From positions 67,685 to 131,684 of the forward strand of contig CAXBBS010000006.1 of the NCBI GenBank assembly GCA_963974485.1: a stretch of 64,000 nt of DNA, in the 5' to 3' direction. The notes under the pieces are model-generated. The model was not told the DNA's origin. It saw only the letters and a program-made list of their open reading frames with translations, and did no database searches. Shown here piece after piece: positions 44,639 through 52,439 of this stretch. The translations under genes and the position numbers were made by a program. This DNA is from JAALKW01 sp963974485. Lineage in GTDB: Bacteria; Pseudomonadota; Gammaproteobacteria; Legionellales; Legionellaceae. Every line of letters starts with the position of its first letter. Position 1 is the stretch's first letter.

Positions 44639-45286
44639 TTAACCTCCGGTGACCTGTTGACGAACATACGCAGGCATAGCAGCATCAGCTGTGACTGACG
44701 GAATACAACCTGTTTTCACCACCCGAATCATGGCATCTGCGCGCGGAAAGATTTCGCGCGTACATACAATCGCATCGTGTATCTCAGATGGTAGCGTATC
44801 AAGATATGCCTCATAACCAACACCCACAAGGCTTAAAGGCGTATTAGGAGGCACACAGACATCTTTCGCGGCACTTACGCATGGCAGCTGCTCTGATGAT
44901 TCGGGATCAAACATCCAATACACTTGGTTCATGCGTGCGTCCATCATTGCGAGTAGGCGCGTGTTGGGCGGCAACTCTTCCGCTTGGGCCGCGATTGCAT
45001 GTAAACTGCCGACGGGGTACAACGGCAAGTCATATGCATAAGCCAGCCCCTTGGCTACACTGCAGGCAATACGCAGCCCCGTGAAGCTACCAGGACCTTC
45101 GCCAAACACAATACCGTCAAGATATTTAAGCTCTGTTTTTGCTGATAATAATACACGCTCCACCATGGAAAGCAGCACACGAGCATGCTCACGTATCTCC
45201 AACACCTCTTCAATAAACAAAATGCCGTTAAATTCTAAGGCAACGGATGCCCGAGATGTCGAGGTATCTATCGCAAGCAAGTTCAT
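44639..45286 (-). CDS. tsaB: tRNA threonylcarbamoyladenosine synthesis protein TsaB
   Basis: Partner of TsaD in making t6A37 in ANN-decoding tRNAs. The 215-residue ASKHA-fold protein opens LLAIDTSTSRASVAL and has FGEGPGSFTGLRIACSVAKG. It overlaps fdxA by 4 nt and carries the ycaR ribosome site in its last codons. TsaD and TsaE are outside the window. Confidence 0.94.
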   Translation of the reverse strand: MNLLAIDTSTSRASVALEFNGILFIEEVLEIREHARVLLSMVERVLLSAKTELKYLDGIVFGEGPGSFTGLRIACSVAKGLAYAYDLPLYPVGSLHAIAAQAEELPPNTRLLAMMDARMNQVYWMFDPESSEQLPCVSAAKDVCVPPNTPLSLVGVGYEAYLDTLPSEIHDAIVCTREIFPRADAMIRVVKTGCIPSVTADAAMPAYVRQQVTGG

Positions 45287-45621
45287 TTTTTAGGCCATAC
45301 TCGTTCTAACAAGTCCAGTTTACCGTCTTTTCCTTCCCAGCTTTTAGCATCCGGTGGTCCATCTTTTTGTACGGTAATGTTAGGCCAGACTTGTGCAAGC
45401 TCGGCATTAAGGGCGAGAAACGGTTTTTGATCTTCGGTCATGTCATCTTCAGATATAATCGCATCTACCGGACATTCAGGCTCACATAAAGCGCAATCGA
45501 TGCACTCATCCGGATCGATCACTAAAAAATTAGGGCCTTCATAAAAACAATCTACAGGACATACTTCAACACAATCGGTGTATTTACATTTGATGCACTG
45601 CTCTGTAACAAGAAACGTCAT
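45283..45621 (-). CDS. fdxA: Seven-iron ferredoxin
   Basis: A 112-residue electron carrier with one [3Fe-4S] and one [4Fe-4S] cluster. The ligands are visible in CIKCKYTDCVEVCPVDCF and CIDCALCEPECPVDA. The C-terminal extension (NAELAQVWPNITVQKDGP) is typical of FdxA. Downstream of tRNA-Leu on the same strand by 118 nt, it may share the tRNA-cluster transcript or have its own promoter. Confidence 0.95.
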   Translation of the reverse strand: MTFLVTEQCIKCKYTDCVEVCPVDCFYEGPNFLVIDPDECIDCALCEPECPVDAIISEDDMTEDQKPFLALNAELAQVWPNITVQKDGPPDAKSWEGKDGKLDLLERVWPKK

Positions 45622-45738
45622 GACTCCCTCACCTCAACATGGTTTATATGATCGATATGGTCAAAAAATATAAGGGCGATTAAATCATATTCCATGGTTT
45701 CATGCTAGATATATATGAGAGATTAAGCAGATGAAGTA

Positions 45739-45825
45739 TGGTGCCCAGGGCCGGAGTCGAACCGGCACGAGATTGCTCTCGAGGGATTTTAAGTCCCTTG
45801 CGTCTACCTGTTTCGCCACCTGGGC
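45739..45825 (-). tRNA. tRNA-Leu (anticodon TAA)
   Basis: Class II tRNA with acceptor GCCCAGG, anticodon loop containing TAA, a long variable arm, GGTTCGACTCC T-arm and encoded CCA. Last of the Gly-Cys-Leu cluster after pgsA, as E. coli glyW-cysT-leuZ. Confidence 0.97.
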
Positions 45826-45838
45826 ATACATCATGTTC

Positions 45839-45912
45839 TGGAGGCTGAGGCCGGAATCGAACCGGCGTACGCGGCTTTGCAGGCCGCTGCATGACCACTC
45901 TGCCACACAGCC
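45839..45912 (-). tRNA. tRNA-Cys (anticodon GCA)
   Basis: Acceptor GGCTGTG, anticodon loop CTGCAAA, GGTTCGATTCC T-arm and encoded CCA. Thirteen bases separate it from tRNA-Leu. Confidence 0.97.
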
Positions 45913-45916
45913 AAGT

Positions 45917-45949
45917 AAAAAAAAAGCGACGGTGCGTCGCGTTTTTTTT
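45917..45949 (-). terminator. Terminator-like hairpin inside the tRNA cluster
   Basis: On the minus strand eight A, the stem GCGAC/GTCGC with a 5-nt loop, and nine T lie between tRNA-Gly and tRNA-Cys. The A- and T-runs can extend the stem. It looks like an intrinsic terminator yet precedes two more tRNA genes of the same set. Confidence 0.75.
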
Positions 45950-46023
45950 GGAGCGGGAAACGAGGTTCGAACTCGCGACCCCAACCTTGGCAAGGTTGTG
46001 CTCTACCACTGAGCTATTCCCGC
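45949..46023 (-). tRNA. tRNA-Gly (anticodon GCC)
   Basis: Acceptor GCGGGAA, D-arm TAGCTCAGTGGTAGAGC, anticodon loop TTGCCAA, GAGTTCGAACCTC T-arm and encoded CCA. First of the cluster. Confidence 0.97.
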
Positions 46024-46038
46024 ACTTGAACGAGATGA

Positions 46039-46066
46039 ATTTTACCGGAAATCACGTTCCTGTCAA
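46039..46066 (-). promoter_or_regulatory. Promoter of the tRNA-Gly-Cys-Leu cluster
   Basis: On the minus strand a perfect TTGACA (46061-46066), a 16-bp spacer and TAAAAT (46039-46044), about 16 nt before tRNA-Gly. Confidence 0.8.
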
Positions 46067-46090
46067 CACTTTTTAACACATTCAAGCTAT

Positions 46091-46687
46091 TTATTTAGAC
46101 TCTTTTTTCGTTAATTCAGGCCAAGCCACAATCAAATAAGCAATCATAGACCAAATCGTTAGGATAGCGGCTACATAAAGCAAAATCACACCGAGCACAC
46201 CGAGCGCACCCCACCAAGACATCGCAGGTTTAAACGCCAATAATAAAATAACGGCCGTCATTTGCATCGCTGTTTTAATCTTACCGACATAATTCACCGC
46301 AACGCTGGCTCGGCTACCCACTTCAGCCATCCATTCTCGCAATGCCGAAATAATAATTTCACGCCCTACAATAATAATCGCTGGAATCGCAATGTAACCT
46401 CGATCGCCTGCCGCCACGAGCAAGATCAAACTCGAAGCCACCAATAATTTATCAGCGACGGGATCCAGAAAAGCTCCAAACGAAGACGTTTGTTTAAGTT
46501 TACGGGCAAAATAACCATCCAACCCATCCGTGATGCTTGCAAGCACAAAGATAGCCGCCGCAGCCGTTTGCCCCCATGACCACGGTAAGTAAAACACTAT
46601 AATAAACACAGGAATCAAAGCAACCCGCGCCAACGTCAAAGAATTAGGTAAGGTTGTTAATGTGCTTGTGTTCGTACTCATACTCAT
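46091..46687 (-). CDS. pgsA: Phosphatidylglycerophosphate synthase
   Basis: Transfers the phosphatidyl group of CDP-diacylglycerol to glycerol-3-phosphate, the committed step to phosphatidylglycerol. The 198-residue inner-membrane protein has the CDP-alcohol phosphotransferase signature DGLDGYFAR then GAFLDPVADK, with all Asp residues. It starts a few residues earlier than usual (MSMSTNTSTL). The order pgsA then tRNA-Gly-Cys-Leu matches E. coli. Confidence 0.95.
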   Translation of the reverse strand: MSMSTNTSTLTTLPNSLTLARVALIPVFIIVFYLPWSWGQTAAAAIFVLASITDGLDGYFARKLKQTSSFGAFLDPVADKLLVASSLILLVAAGDRGYIAIPAIIIVGREIIISALREWMAEVGSRASVAVNYVGKIKTAMQMTAVILLLAFKPAMSWWGALGVLGVILLYVAAILTIWSMIAYLIVAWPELTKKESK

Positions 46688-46709
46688 AACAAAACCTCTT
46701 TAATTTAAT

Positions 46710-47366
46710 TTAGGCGGGTAACCCAAGATAATCTCCCAGGGTAGCAAAATCATCAAACACCTGAAGCGCACCGGCGACTTTAAGATCATCACCCTGCTGA
46801 TAATAAAAATCAACGCCAATGCTTGCAACATCCAGAGCAGAGGCCATTTCGATATCTGAAATAGCATCACCAATCATTAACGTCTGGTCTGCGGATACGC
46901 CTGTTAGCTCTAAAATTTCTTCGAGCATTTGTGGGCAAGGCTTGGCAGGCGCTTGATCAGCGGAACGCGTCACGGGAAAATATATCTCTAATTCACTCAC
47001 GTGCAAGGCGCGTTGTAAGGCTTGCGAGCCTCGATTGGTTGCAATAGCCATGTCAATACCTGCATGACGAAGTTGTTGCAGCAAATGCTTCACGCCAGGA
47101 AAAAGATACACAGCCCCGTGATTCGAAACCAAGGCTTGCTGTACACCAGCTAATAAGCGTTCGTATTGATACAACGCTAAATCAGGAAAAATTTTCCGTA
47201 CGGCTTTATCTAAGCCAAGCGCAACATATCGTCTTGCGCGTTGCACATCATACGGCCCGAGGCCGAGCGCTTCGGACTCGGTCTTAAGTACCTCATGAAT
47301 ATGACCTAAAGGATCGCCTAGGGTCCCTTCCCAATCAAAAACCACGAGTTGATAAGGCATGCTCAT
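46710..47366 (-). CDS. HAD-superfamily hydrolase (phosphoglycolate-phosphatase-like)
   Basis: 218 residues. Motif I is FDWEGTLGDP, motif II IATNRGS, the motif III Lys is in PAKPCPQML, and motif IV MIGDAISDIEMA. A helical cap (about 18-85) places it in subclass IA. The second Asp of motif I (DxDGT), the general acid/base, is replaced by Glu; the codon is GAA. Phosphatase activity could be lowered or changed. It follows rluC by 15 nt, where many gammaproteobacteria have a DWDGT HAD enzyme. Confidence 0.85.
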   Translation of the reverse strand: MSMPYQLVVFDWEGTLGDPLGHIHEVLKTESEALGLGPYDVQRARRYVALGLDKAVRKIFPDLALYQYERLLAGVQQALVSNHGAVYLFPGVKHLLQQLRHAGIDMAIATNRGSQALQRALHVSELEIYFPVTRSADQAPAKPCPQMLEEILELTGVSADQTLMIGDAISDIEMASALDVASIGVDFYYQQGDDLKVAGALQVFDDFATLGDYLGLPA

Positions 47367-47381
47367 GAGCGGATGTGTCGC

Positions 47382-48326
47382 TTACATGGCACGGAGCATT
47401 TGCAATGCATGATCAAATTGAGCATCTAAGTCAGCCTGAAAACTATAGTGTTTTTCTTGAAGGTTAAATTGAATTGCTCTTGCATGCAAATAAAGCCGTT
47501 GTTTTAATATTTTTTTAAGCTCTGATTGAATATTCGGCGAACAGGCTTCTCCATATTTTTCATCACCAAAAATAGGATGCCCTATATGCGCTGTATGCAC
47601 GCGAATTTGGTGTGTTCTCCCTGTTTTTGGCTTGGCTTCGAGCCAGCATGCTTCCGCATAGTTTTCCAGTAACCGTACTTTTGTTTGCGAAGCTTTGCCT
47701 TCGGGATCTACGCGTACAACTCGCTCACCTGAACGGAGCGTATTTTTTTGGAGAGCAACATCAATGCGCGTACTTTGCTTGCCCTGCCATGCATTCGACG
47801 ACAAGGTCCAATAGGTTTTATCTACCTCACGCGCTTCAAATAATGCCTGAACTGCGCGAAGCATACTTCTTTTTTTTGCAATTAATAAACATCCTGACGT
47901 TTCTCGATCAATACGATGGATAAGCTCCAAATAGTTTGCTTCAGGACGCATATGCCTCAACGCCTCAATCACACCAAAACTCAAGCCACTGCCACCATGA
48001 ACCGCCATGCCTGTCGGCTTATTTATCACGAGTAAACTATCATCTTCGTGTAAAATACTCGCGTTCAGCCGCGCAATCACCGCATCGCTTAACCTTATCT
48101 CACCTGGCTCATCAGACGTACGAACGGGGGGAATACGTACCATATCGCTTTCTTCTAGTCGCGAGCTTGCCTTCGCGCGTTTTTTGTTAACACGCACTTC
48201 ACCCCCACGAATTAAACGGTATATATGGCTTTTAGGCACACCTTTAAGAATACGAAGAAGATAGTTATCCAAACGCTGGCCATCTTCTTCTGATGTTACT
48301 GTTGTGTAGTACACCCCTTTCATCAT
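47382..48326 (-). CDS. rluC: 23S rRNA pseudouridine synthase RluC type
   Basis: Isomerises uridines 955, 2504 and 2580 (E. coli numbering) in 23S rRNA. About 314 residues: an S4 RNA-binding domain (RLDNYLLRILKGVPKSHIYR) and the RluA-class catalytic domain with the Asp in IHRIDRETSG. KTGRTHQIRVH is the usual closing motif. The ATG at 48326 follows GGGGAACAAAAGT; a TTG five codons earlier is in frame. It is divergent from rne, as in E. coli. Confidence 0.92.
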   Translation of the reverse strand: MMKGVYYTTVTSEEDGQRLDNYLLRILKGVPKSHIYRLIRGGEVRVNKKRAKASSRLEESDMVRIPPVRTSDEPGEIRLSDAVIARLNASILHEDDSLLVINKPTGMAVHGGSGLSFGVIEALRHMRPEANYLELIHRIDRETSGCLLIAKKRSMLRAVQALFEAREVDKTYWTLSSNAWQGKQSTRIDVALQKNTLRSGERVVRVDPEGKASQTKVRLLENYAEACWLEAKPKTGRTHQIRVHTAHIGHPIFGDEKYGEACSPNIQSELKKILKQRLYLHARAIQFNLQEKHYSFQADLDAQFDHALQMLRAM

Positions 48327-48341
48327 ACTTTTGTTCCCCAA

Positions 48342-48732
48342 ACCATATTTTTTTGGTATCCTGTTAATAGAGCGGATTAATCCGCAACAGAATTATAACG
48401 CATAAGCGAGTGAATGGCTTGAAAAAGCTGTTTTTATACAAACAATGCGCGCTTTCCTTGAGTCAATGATACTTAGATAAAGGCAACTTAAACCAAGGCC
48501 AATGTTATGTTGAAACGTAACCTAGCTAACCTATTCAGATAACCACACCCTCATCAAAAAAGGGCGTGTTCAATCTATATTTTTGAGGTCCTAGGCTACG
48601 AAAACAACCGTGAGCTACCAACAAGTCACGGTGATTTCCTTGATAATTTATTATCAATATGAAAAAAACGGCCATCTTGCCTTTATCCTCGTTTCAACTC
48701 AAGGCGACCGCGCCCTTGAATTAGAGGTCCCG
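48342..48732 (+). promoter_or_regulatory. rluC-rne spacer with structured rne leader
   Basis: A 391-base stretch without a gene. It holds a 14-bp perfect palindrome gcggattaatccgc (48372-48385) flanked by ctgtt/aacag, a hairpin ccgtga/tcacgg (48608-48613 with 48626-48631), and an AT-rich 8-bp hairpin ttgataat/attatcaa (48640-48657) 76 bases before the start. In E. coli a long 5' leader of rne binds RNase E and sets its level; the same role is plausible here but not shown. Confidence 0.55.
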
Positions 48733-50673
48733 ATGTCCATTTCCACCGTGGAAAAAATGCTCATCAATGCCACGCAACCTGAAGAAGTACGTGTCGCCTT
48801 GATAAAAAACAACCGTCTTTATGATTTAGATATTGAATGCCCTGCAGAGGCGAAGAAAAAAGGTAATATTTATAAAGCAACCGTGACGCGACGTGAACCC
48901 AGTCTCGATGCCGTTTTTGTTGAATACGGCTCCAAACGTCAAGGCTTTTTACCTCTCAAAGAAATCTCCCCTGAATATTTTAACAAAACACCTGCTGAAG
49001 ACGAAAAACTCCCCATAACCACGTTGATTCGCGAAGGCCAAGAACTACTGATTCAAGTGGATAAAGAAGAGCGTGGCACCAAAGGTGCAGCACTCACGAC
49101 GTTTATCACCCTCGCCGGTTGCTACTTGGTTCTGATGCCAAACAGTCCGCACTCCGGTGGTATTTCGCGCCGCATCGAAGGCGAAGAACGCGATGAGCTC
49201 AAAGAAATTCTGCAAGGCTTAACCTTAAGCGATGATATGGGTGTTATCATTCGCACCGCGGGCGTGGGTAAAAATCCAGATGAACTTCAAGCCGATTTAG
49301 ACATGTTGTGCAACCAATGGCATGCGATTAAACACGCTCAATCAACCGAGCTTTCGCCCTCGCTTATCCACCAAGAGGGCGATGTTATCACGCGCTCGAT
49401 TCGTGATAATCTTCGTAAATCCATCGATGAGATAATCATCGATGATGCTGCAACGTACGTGAAGGCAAAACAATACATCGAGCAAGTTAAACCGGAATTC
49501 TTGCCGCATCTCAAGCTTTATAATAACCCAACGCCCTTATTTACGTTGTATCAACTCGAAGGTCAAATTGAGACAGCGCATCAACGCCAAGTGGTCTTAC
49601 CCTCCGGTGGCTCACTGGTCATTGACCGTACTGAAGCGCTTGTTTCAATCGATATTAACTCCGCTAAATCAACCGGTGGGGCTGATATTGAAACCACCGC
49701 GTTCCATACGAATCTTGAAGCATCTGATGAAATTGCGCGTCAATTGAGACTTCGTGACTTAGGTGGCTTAGTTGTCATTGATTTTATTGATATGAGCAGC
49801 AGTAAACATCAACGTGATGTTGAAAGCCGCCTCAAAGAAGCCCTTAAAATGGATCGCGCGCGCATCCAGGTCGGTCGTATATCACGTTTTGGCTTGCTCG
49901 AGATGTCACGTCAACGCCTACGTCTTTCCTTAGGTGAAGCCGCACAAGAAAGCTGCCCAAGATGTGAAGGCCGAGGGCATGTTCGAAGCTTACAGTCCCA
50001 TGCGCTTGCCCTTGTTCGCCTGATGGAAGAAGAAGCCCTCAAAGAAAAAGTGTCTGAACTTCAAGTGCAACTGCCTGTTGAAATGGCTACGTTCATTATG
50101 AATGAAAAACGTACCGCAATTACAAGCATTGAGAAACGACATCAGGTACATGTGGTGATTGTTGCCAACCCTTACATGCAGTCACCGCAATATCAAATGA
50201 CACGCATCAAGGACGACGGAACGGGCAAAAATAAAAAACCCAGTTACACGCTTGCCGAGCAACCCATCGTTGAGCTCGTACGCACCAAGCCTGCGGTCTT
50301 ATCTGAAAAACCTGTCGTAAAAGCCTACAGCGGCCAGTCACTTTTACGACCGGATGAAATCAACGTGCTCACACGTCTTTGGCGCTCGCTTTTTGGCGCA
50401 CCCAAGCCGGTTGCCAAGCCAGCGAAACCCGCACCGGTGAGACAAACACAAAGACGTACAACATCACACAAAAAATCCAACCCCACATCAGGTAATCGCC
50501 AGCGCGCGTCGTCAGACAAGCGTGCATCAGGCAACACGGCATCACCGACTGCGCGCAAACAACCTCGCGCACAATCAGGTGGCAATCAAACAAAAAACAC
50601 GAACTCACGTAAACCATCCGGCAACACGAAGCCACAACAGAAAAAACAAGCGGTAAAACAACCTTCAGAATAG
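48733..50673 (+). CDS. rne: Ribonuclease E, short form
   Basis: The central endonuclease of mRNA decay and rRNA/tRNA maturation. About 646 residues. The N-terminal MLINATQ start, an S1 domain (VFVEYGSKRQGFLPLKEIS), the DNase I-like site with catalytic Asp residues (SIDINSAKSTGGADIETTAF and VVIDFIDM) and the zinc link CPRCEGRGH are all present. The basic, disordered tail after residue 560 is much shorter than the 500-residue scaffold of E. coli, so degradosome contacts are likely fewer. The open frame starts at 48610; ATG 48733 after AGAGG fits the family. Confidence 0.93.
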   Translation: MSISTVEKMLINATQPEEVRVALIKNNRLYDLDIECPAEAKKKGNIYKATVTRREPSLDAVFVEYGSKRQGFLPLKEISPEYFNKTPAEDEKLPITTLIREGQELLIQVDKEERGTKGAALTTFITLAGCYLVLMPNSPHSGGISRRIEGEERDELKEILQGLTLSDDMGVIIRTAGVGKNPDELQADLDMLCNQWHAIKHAQSTELSPSLIHQEGDVITRSIRDNLRKSIDEIIIDDAATYVKAKQYIEQVKPEFLPHLKLYNNPTPLFTLYQLEGQIETAHQRQVVLPSGGSLVIDRTEALVSIDINSAKSTGGADIETTAFHTNLEASDEIARQLRLRDLGGLVVIDFIDMSSSKHQRDVESRLKEALKMDRARIQVGRISRFGLLEMSRQRLRLSLGEAAQESCPRCEGRGHVRSLQSHALALVRLMEEEALKEKVSELQVQLPVEMATFIMNEKRTAITSIEKRHQVHVVIVANPYMQSPQYQMTRIKDDGTGKNKKPSYTLAEQPIVELVRTKPAVLSEKPVVKAYSGQSLLRPDEINVLTRLWRSLFGAPKPVAKPAKPAPVRQTQRRTTSHKKSNPTSGNRQRASSDKRASGNTASPTARKQPRAQSGGNQTKNTNSRKPSGNTKPQQKKQAVKQPSE

Positions 50674-50686
50674 CCCTTTGGGCACT

Positions 50687-50712
50687 TTCTTCTCCCGCGA
50701 GCGGGAGAAGAA
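50687..50712. terminator. Strong hairpin between convergent rne and the cyclase-like gene
   Basis: ttcttctcccgc (50687-50698) and gcgggagaagaa (50701-50712) pair perfectly over 12 bp around a 2-nt turn. No U-run, so it may act as a bidirectional block or 3' stabiliser. Confidence 0.6.
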
Positions 50713-50717
50713 ACATC

Positions 50718-52298
50718 TCATCCCGCTTGAAGCATATAGCCCTTAATCGTATTTCTTAATTCAATGGGTTTATATTTACTTTTAATCCGCTCAGCATACG
50801 GTAAATCTTGGAAAATAGCGTGATAACATCCTTGATTAAACTTATCTTGAAACAAATTAAACGTACTCGGCACAATACCTAGTCCATCTTTTTTTCGATA
50901 ATCATTGAATAGGTTTCCAGGCGTATGCTGCGCTAAATACTCTCGTATCAAATAGCGCCCACGCCCATCATGGCGTTTGTAGGCGGTCGGCACACGCATC
51001 ATAAACTCAAGCAATTTCGGATACAATAACGGATATCGGTACTCGAAGCCCATGTTTTTACTCACAAGACTGCTGTATTCAATGCGCATACGTACCTCAT
51101 GGCTATCGACACCTTGTAATAAAGCACATTCCGCTGCTCGCACGTTGGTGTAATACATGGTTTCATACGGGTGAACTCCTGGCACTTGATGCTTAGAGCG
51201 TTTTTTGGCTTTTTTTAATTTTAAAGCCTGATCATACAGTTTCGGATGGGCGTATTTAGCTAAATTCAATACTTTTTTTATATTATTAGAGCCTTTAAGC
51301 TCATGCCAAGCCTGTTGATACTGGCCTTGATGTATCATCTCCGGTACAACAAAATTCATGGGCAATTGTCCTGAGACACATTGATCACCACCAAAACCAG
51401 ACAATAAAATAGGATGCTTTCCACCGGCCACTGCTTTGTGGATCGGGTTCGCAAACATAAAAAACAAATAAGGCGCAGGCCCTGAAAACCAAGCGGCATA
51501 TTGATCAAATACCTCAATCGGATCAAAATCATCGGCTCCAATACGCTGAATATCATGCAATTTAAAATGCTCAATAAACTTCTCTTCATAATATTTTACG
51601 TATGGATAATTTGATGGTGTGGGAGCATCAGCATGCATATAAAGTTTGGGATAAATCTCGCGATGAGCTGCAGCACAATAGACCGCACTCGAATCAAGCC
51701 CCGCACTAAATTCAGCGGCTATATTGCTTTGATTATGTGTAGCATTACGAATACTTTCATCCATCAAGCTTGAAAAATGCGCCACATAATCTTGTGTGTC
51801 CGTATATTCCAACAACGGCCCATCGGGGTTCAGCTCCCAATACGCTTTTTTTACAACGCTGCCATTCGATTTAAAATGCATAATATAACCAGGCTCAACC
51901 CGATAAATTCCTTGATAGAGCGTTTCATCTGAATAATATTTATTCTCAGAAAAGAGCATATCGATTTGAGACTCAAGCAACGGCGGCGTACTCGGTAATT
52001 GCTTTAATATTTCTGGAATGGATTGCGCAACAATCAGATTTTTGCCTAAATAATTACAGTAATAAAGCGGTTCCAGTCCAATATGATCGCGCACGAGCAC
52101 CACATCATGGGTATTTGAATCTTTGCACATGACGGCAAACGGCTGATAATGCTCACGCCATAATGATGCATCAAGGCAGGCTCTATAAGAGGCTATCGCA
52201 GATATAGGCGGGCTACCAAAATAAGAAAGTTCGCTTCCGTCTTGTAATCGCAGGGTGTTGGCATGCTCATGATTCAAGCATACCACCGGTGTTTTCAT
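50718..52298 (-). CDS. Asparagine-synthetase-like ATP-dependent enzyme, lasso-cyclase (McjC)-like
   Basis: 526 residues. The first half has the class II glutaminase fold (FAVMCKDSNTHDVVLVRDHI then GLEPLYY) but no Cys after the start Met, so it should not use glutamine. The second half is an AsnB-type ATP pyrophosphatase domain: PP-loop EFSAGLDSSAVY near residues 196-206 (Ala for the usual second Gly), LLSGFGGDQ near 298-306, and RYPLLYPKLLEFMMRVPTAY. Lasso-peptide cyclases have just this architecture, adenylating a precursor Glu/Asp. The start overlaps by 32 nt the 52-codon gene that looks like a lasso precursor. An amidotransferase of other use remains possible. Confidence 0.75.
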   Translation of the reverse strand: MKTPVVCLNHEHANTLRLQDGSELSYFGSPPISAIASYRACLDASLWREHYQPFAVMCKDSNTHDVVLVRDHIGLEPLYYCNYLGKNLIVAQSIPEILKQLPSTPPLLESQIDMLFSENKYYSDETLYQGIYRVEPGYIMHFKSNGSVVKKAYWELNPDGPLLEYTDTQDYVAHFSSLMDESIRNATHNQSNIAAEFSAGLDSSAVYCAAAHREIYPKLYMHADAPTPSNYPYVKYYEEKFIEHFKLHDIQRIGADDFDPIEVFDQYAAWFSGPAPYLFFMFANPIHKAVAGGKHPILLSGFGGDQCVSGQLPMNFVVPEMIHQGQYQQAWHELKGSNNIKKVLNLAKYAHPKLYDQALKLKKAKKRSKHQVPGVHPYETMYYTNVRAAECALLQGVDSHEVRMRIEYSSLVSKNMGFEYRYPLLYPKLLEFMMRVPTAYKRHDGRGRYLIREYLAQHTPGNLFNDYRKKDGLGIVPSTFNLFQDKFNQGCYHAIFQDLPYAERIKSKYKPIELRNTIKGYMLQAG

Positions 52299-52425
52299 TA
52301 AAATTTGTTACATTACCCGTCTCAGGGTCTACCTCATTGAGGGGTATGAGTTGTGGTGCTTGATACAGGCCTCGCGGTAAAGCATCACCCGGCTCAGGTA
52401 GGTCTGTTTGATTTGTTCGATTCAT
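52267..52425 (-). CDS. RiPP precursor peptide, lasso-like (52 aa)
   Basis: A 52-codon gene from ATG 52425 to TGA 52267, with AGGAAG seven bases before the start. The leader is polar and Pro-rich (DLPEPGDALPRG), followed by YQAPQL, the YxxPxL motif that lasso leader-binding proteins recognise. Counting the Tyr as 1, a Thr stands at position 16, the spacing of the conserved Thr in lasso precursors such as LarA as I recall them. The tail after it is GNVTNFNENTGGMLES. If Gly is core residue 1, Glu is at 8; if Asn after it is first, Glu is at 7. Both allow a macrolactam ring. It lies 14 nt after the exported-protein gene. Confidence 0.65.
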   Translation of the reverse strand: MNRTNQTDLPEPGDALPRGLYQAPQLIPLNEVDPETGNVTNFNENTGGMLES

Positions 52426-52439
52426 GGATATCTTCCTGG

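Noticed and set aside
45680..46012. Overlapping frames of about 90-110 codons on both strands
   Set aside because: They run through three tRNA genes; stems and loops explain them.
50325..50716. Minus-strand frames opposite the end of rne
   Set aside because: Shadows of the repetitive basic tail of RNase E.
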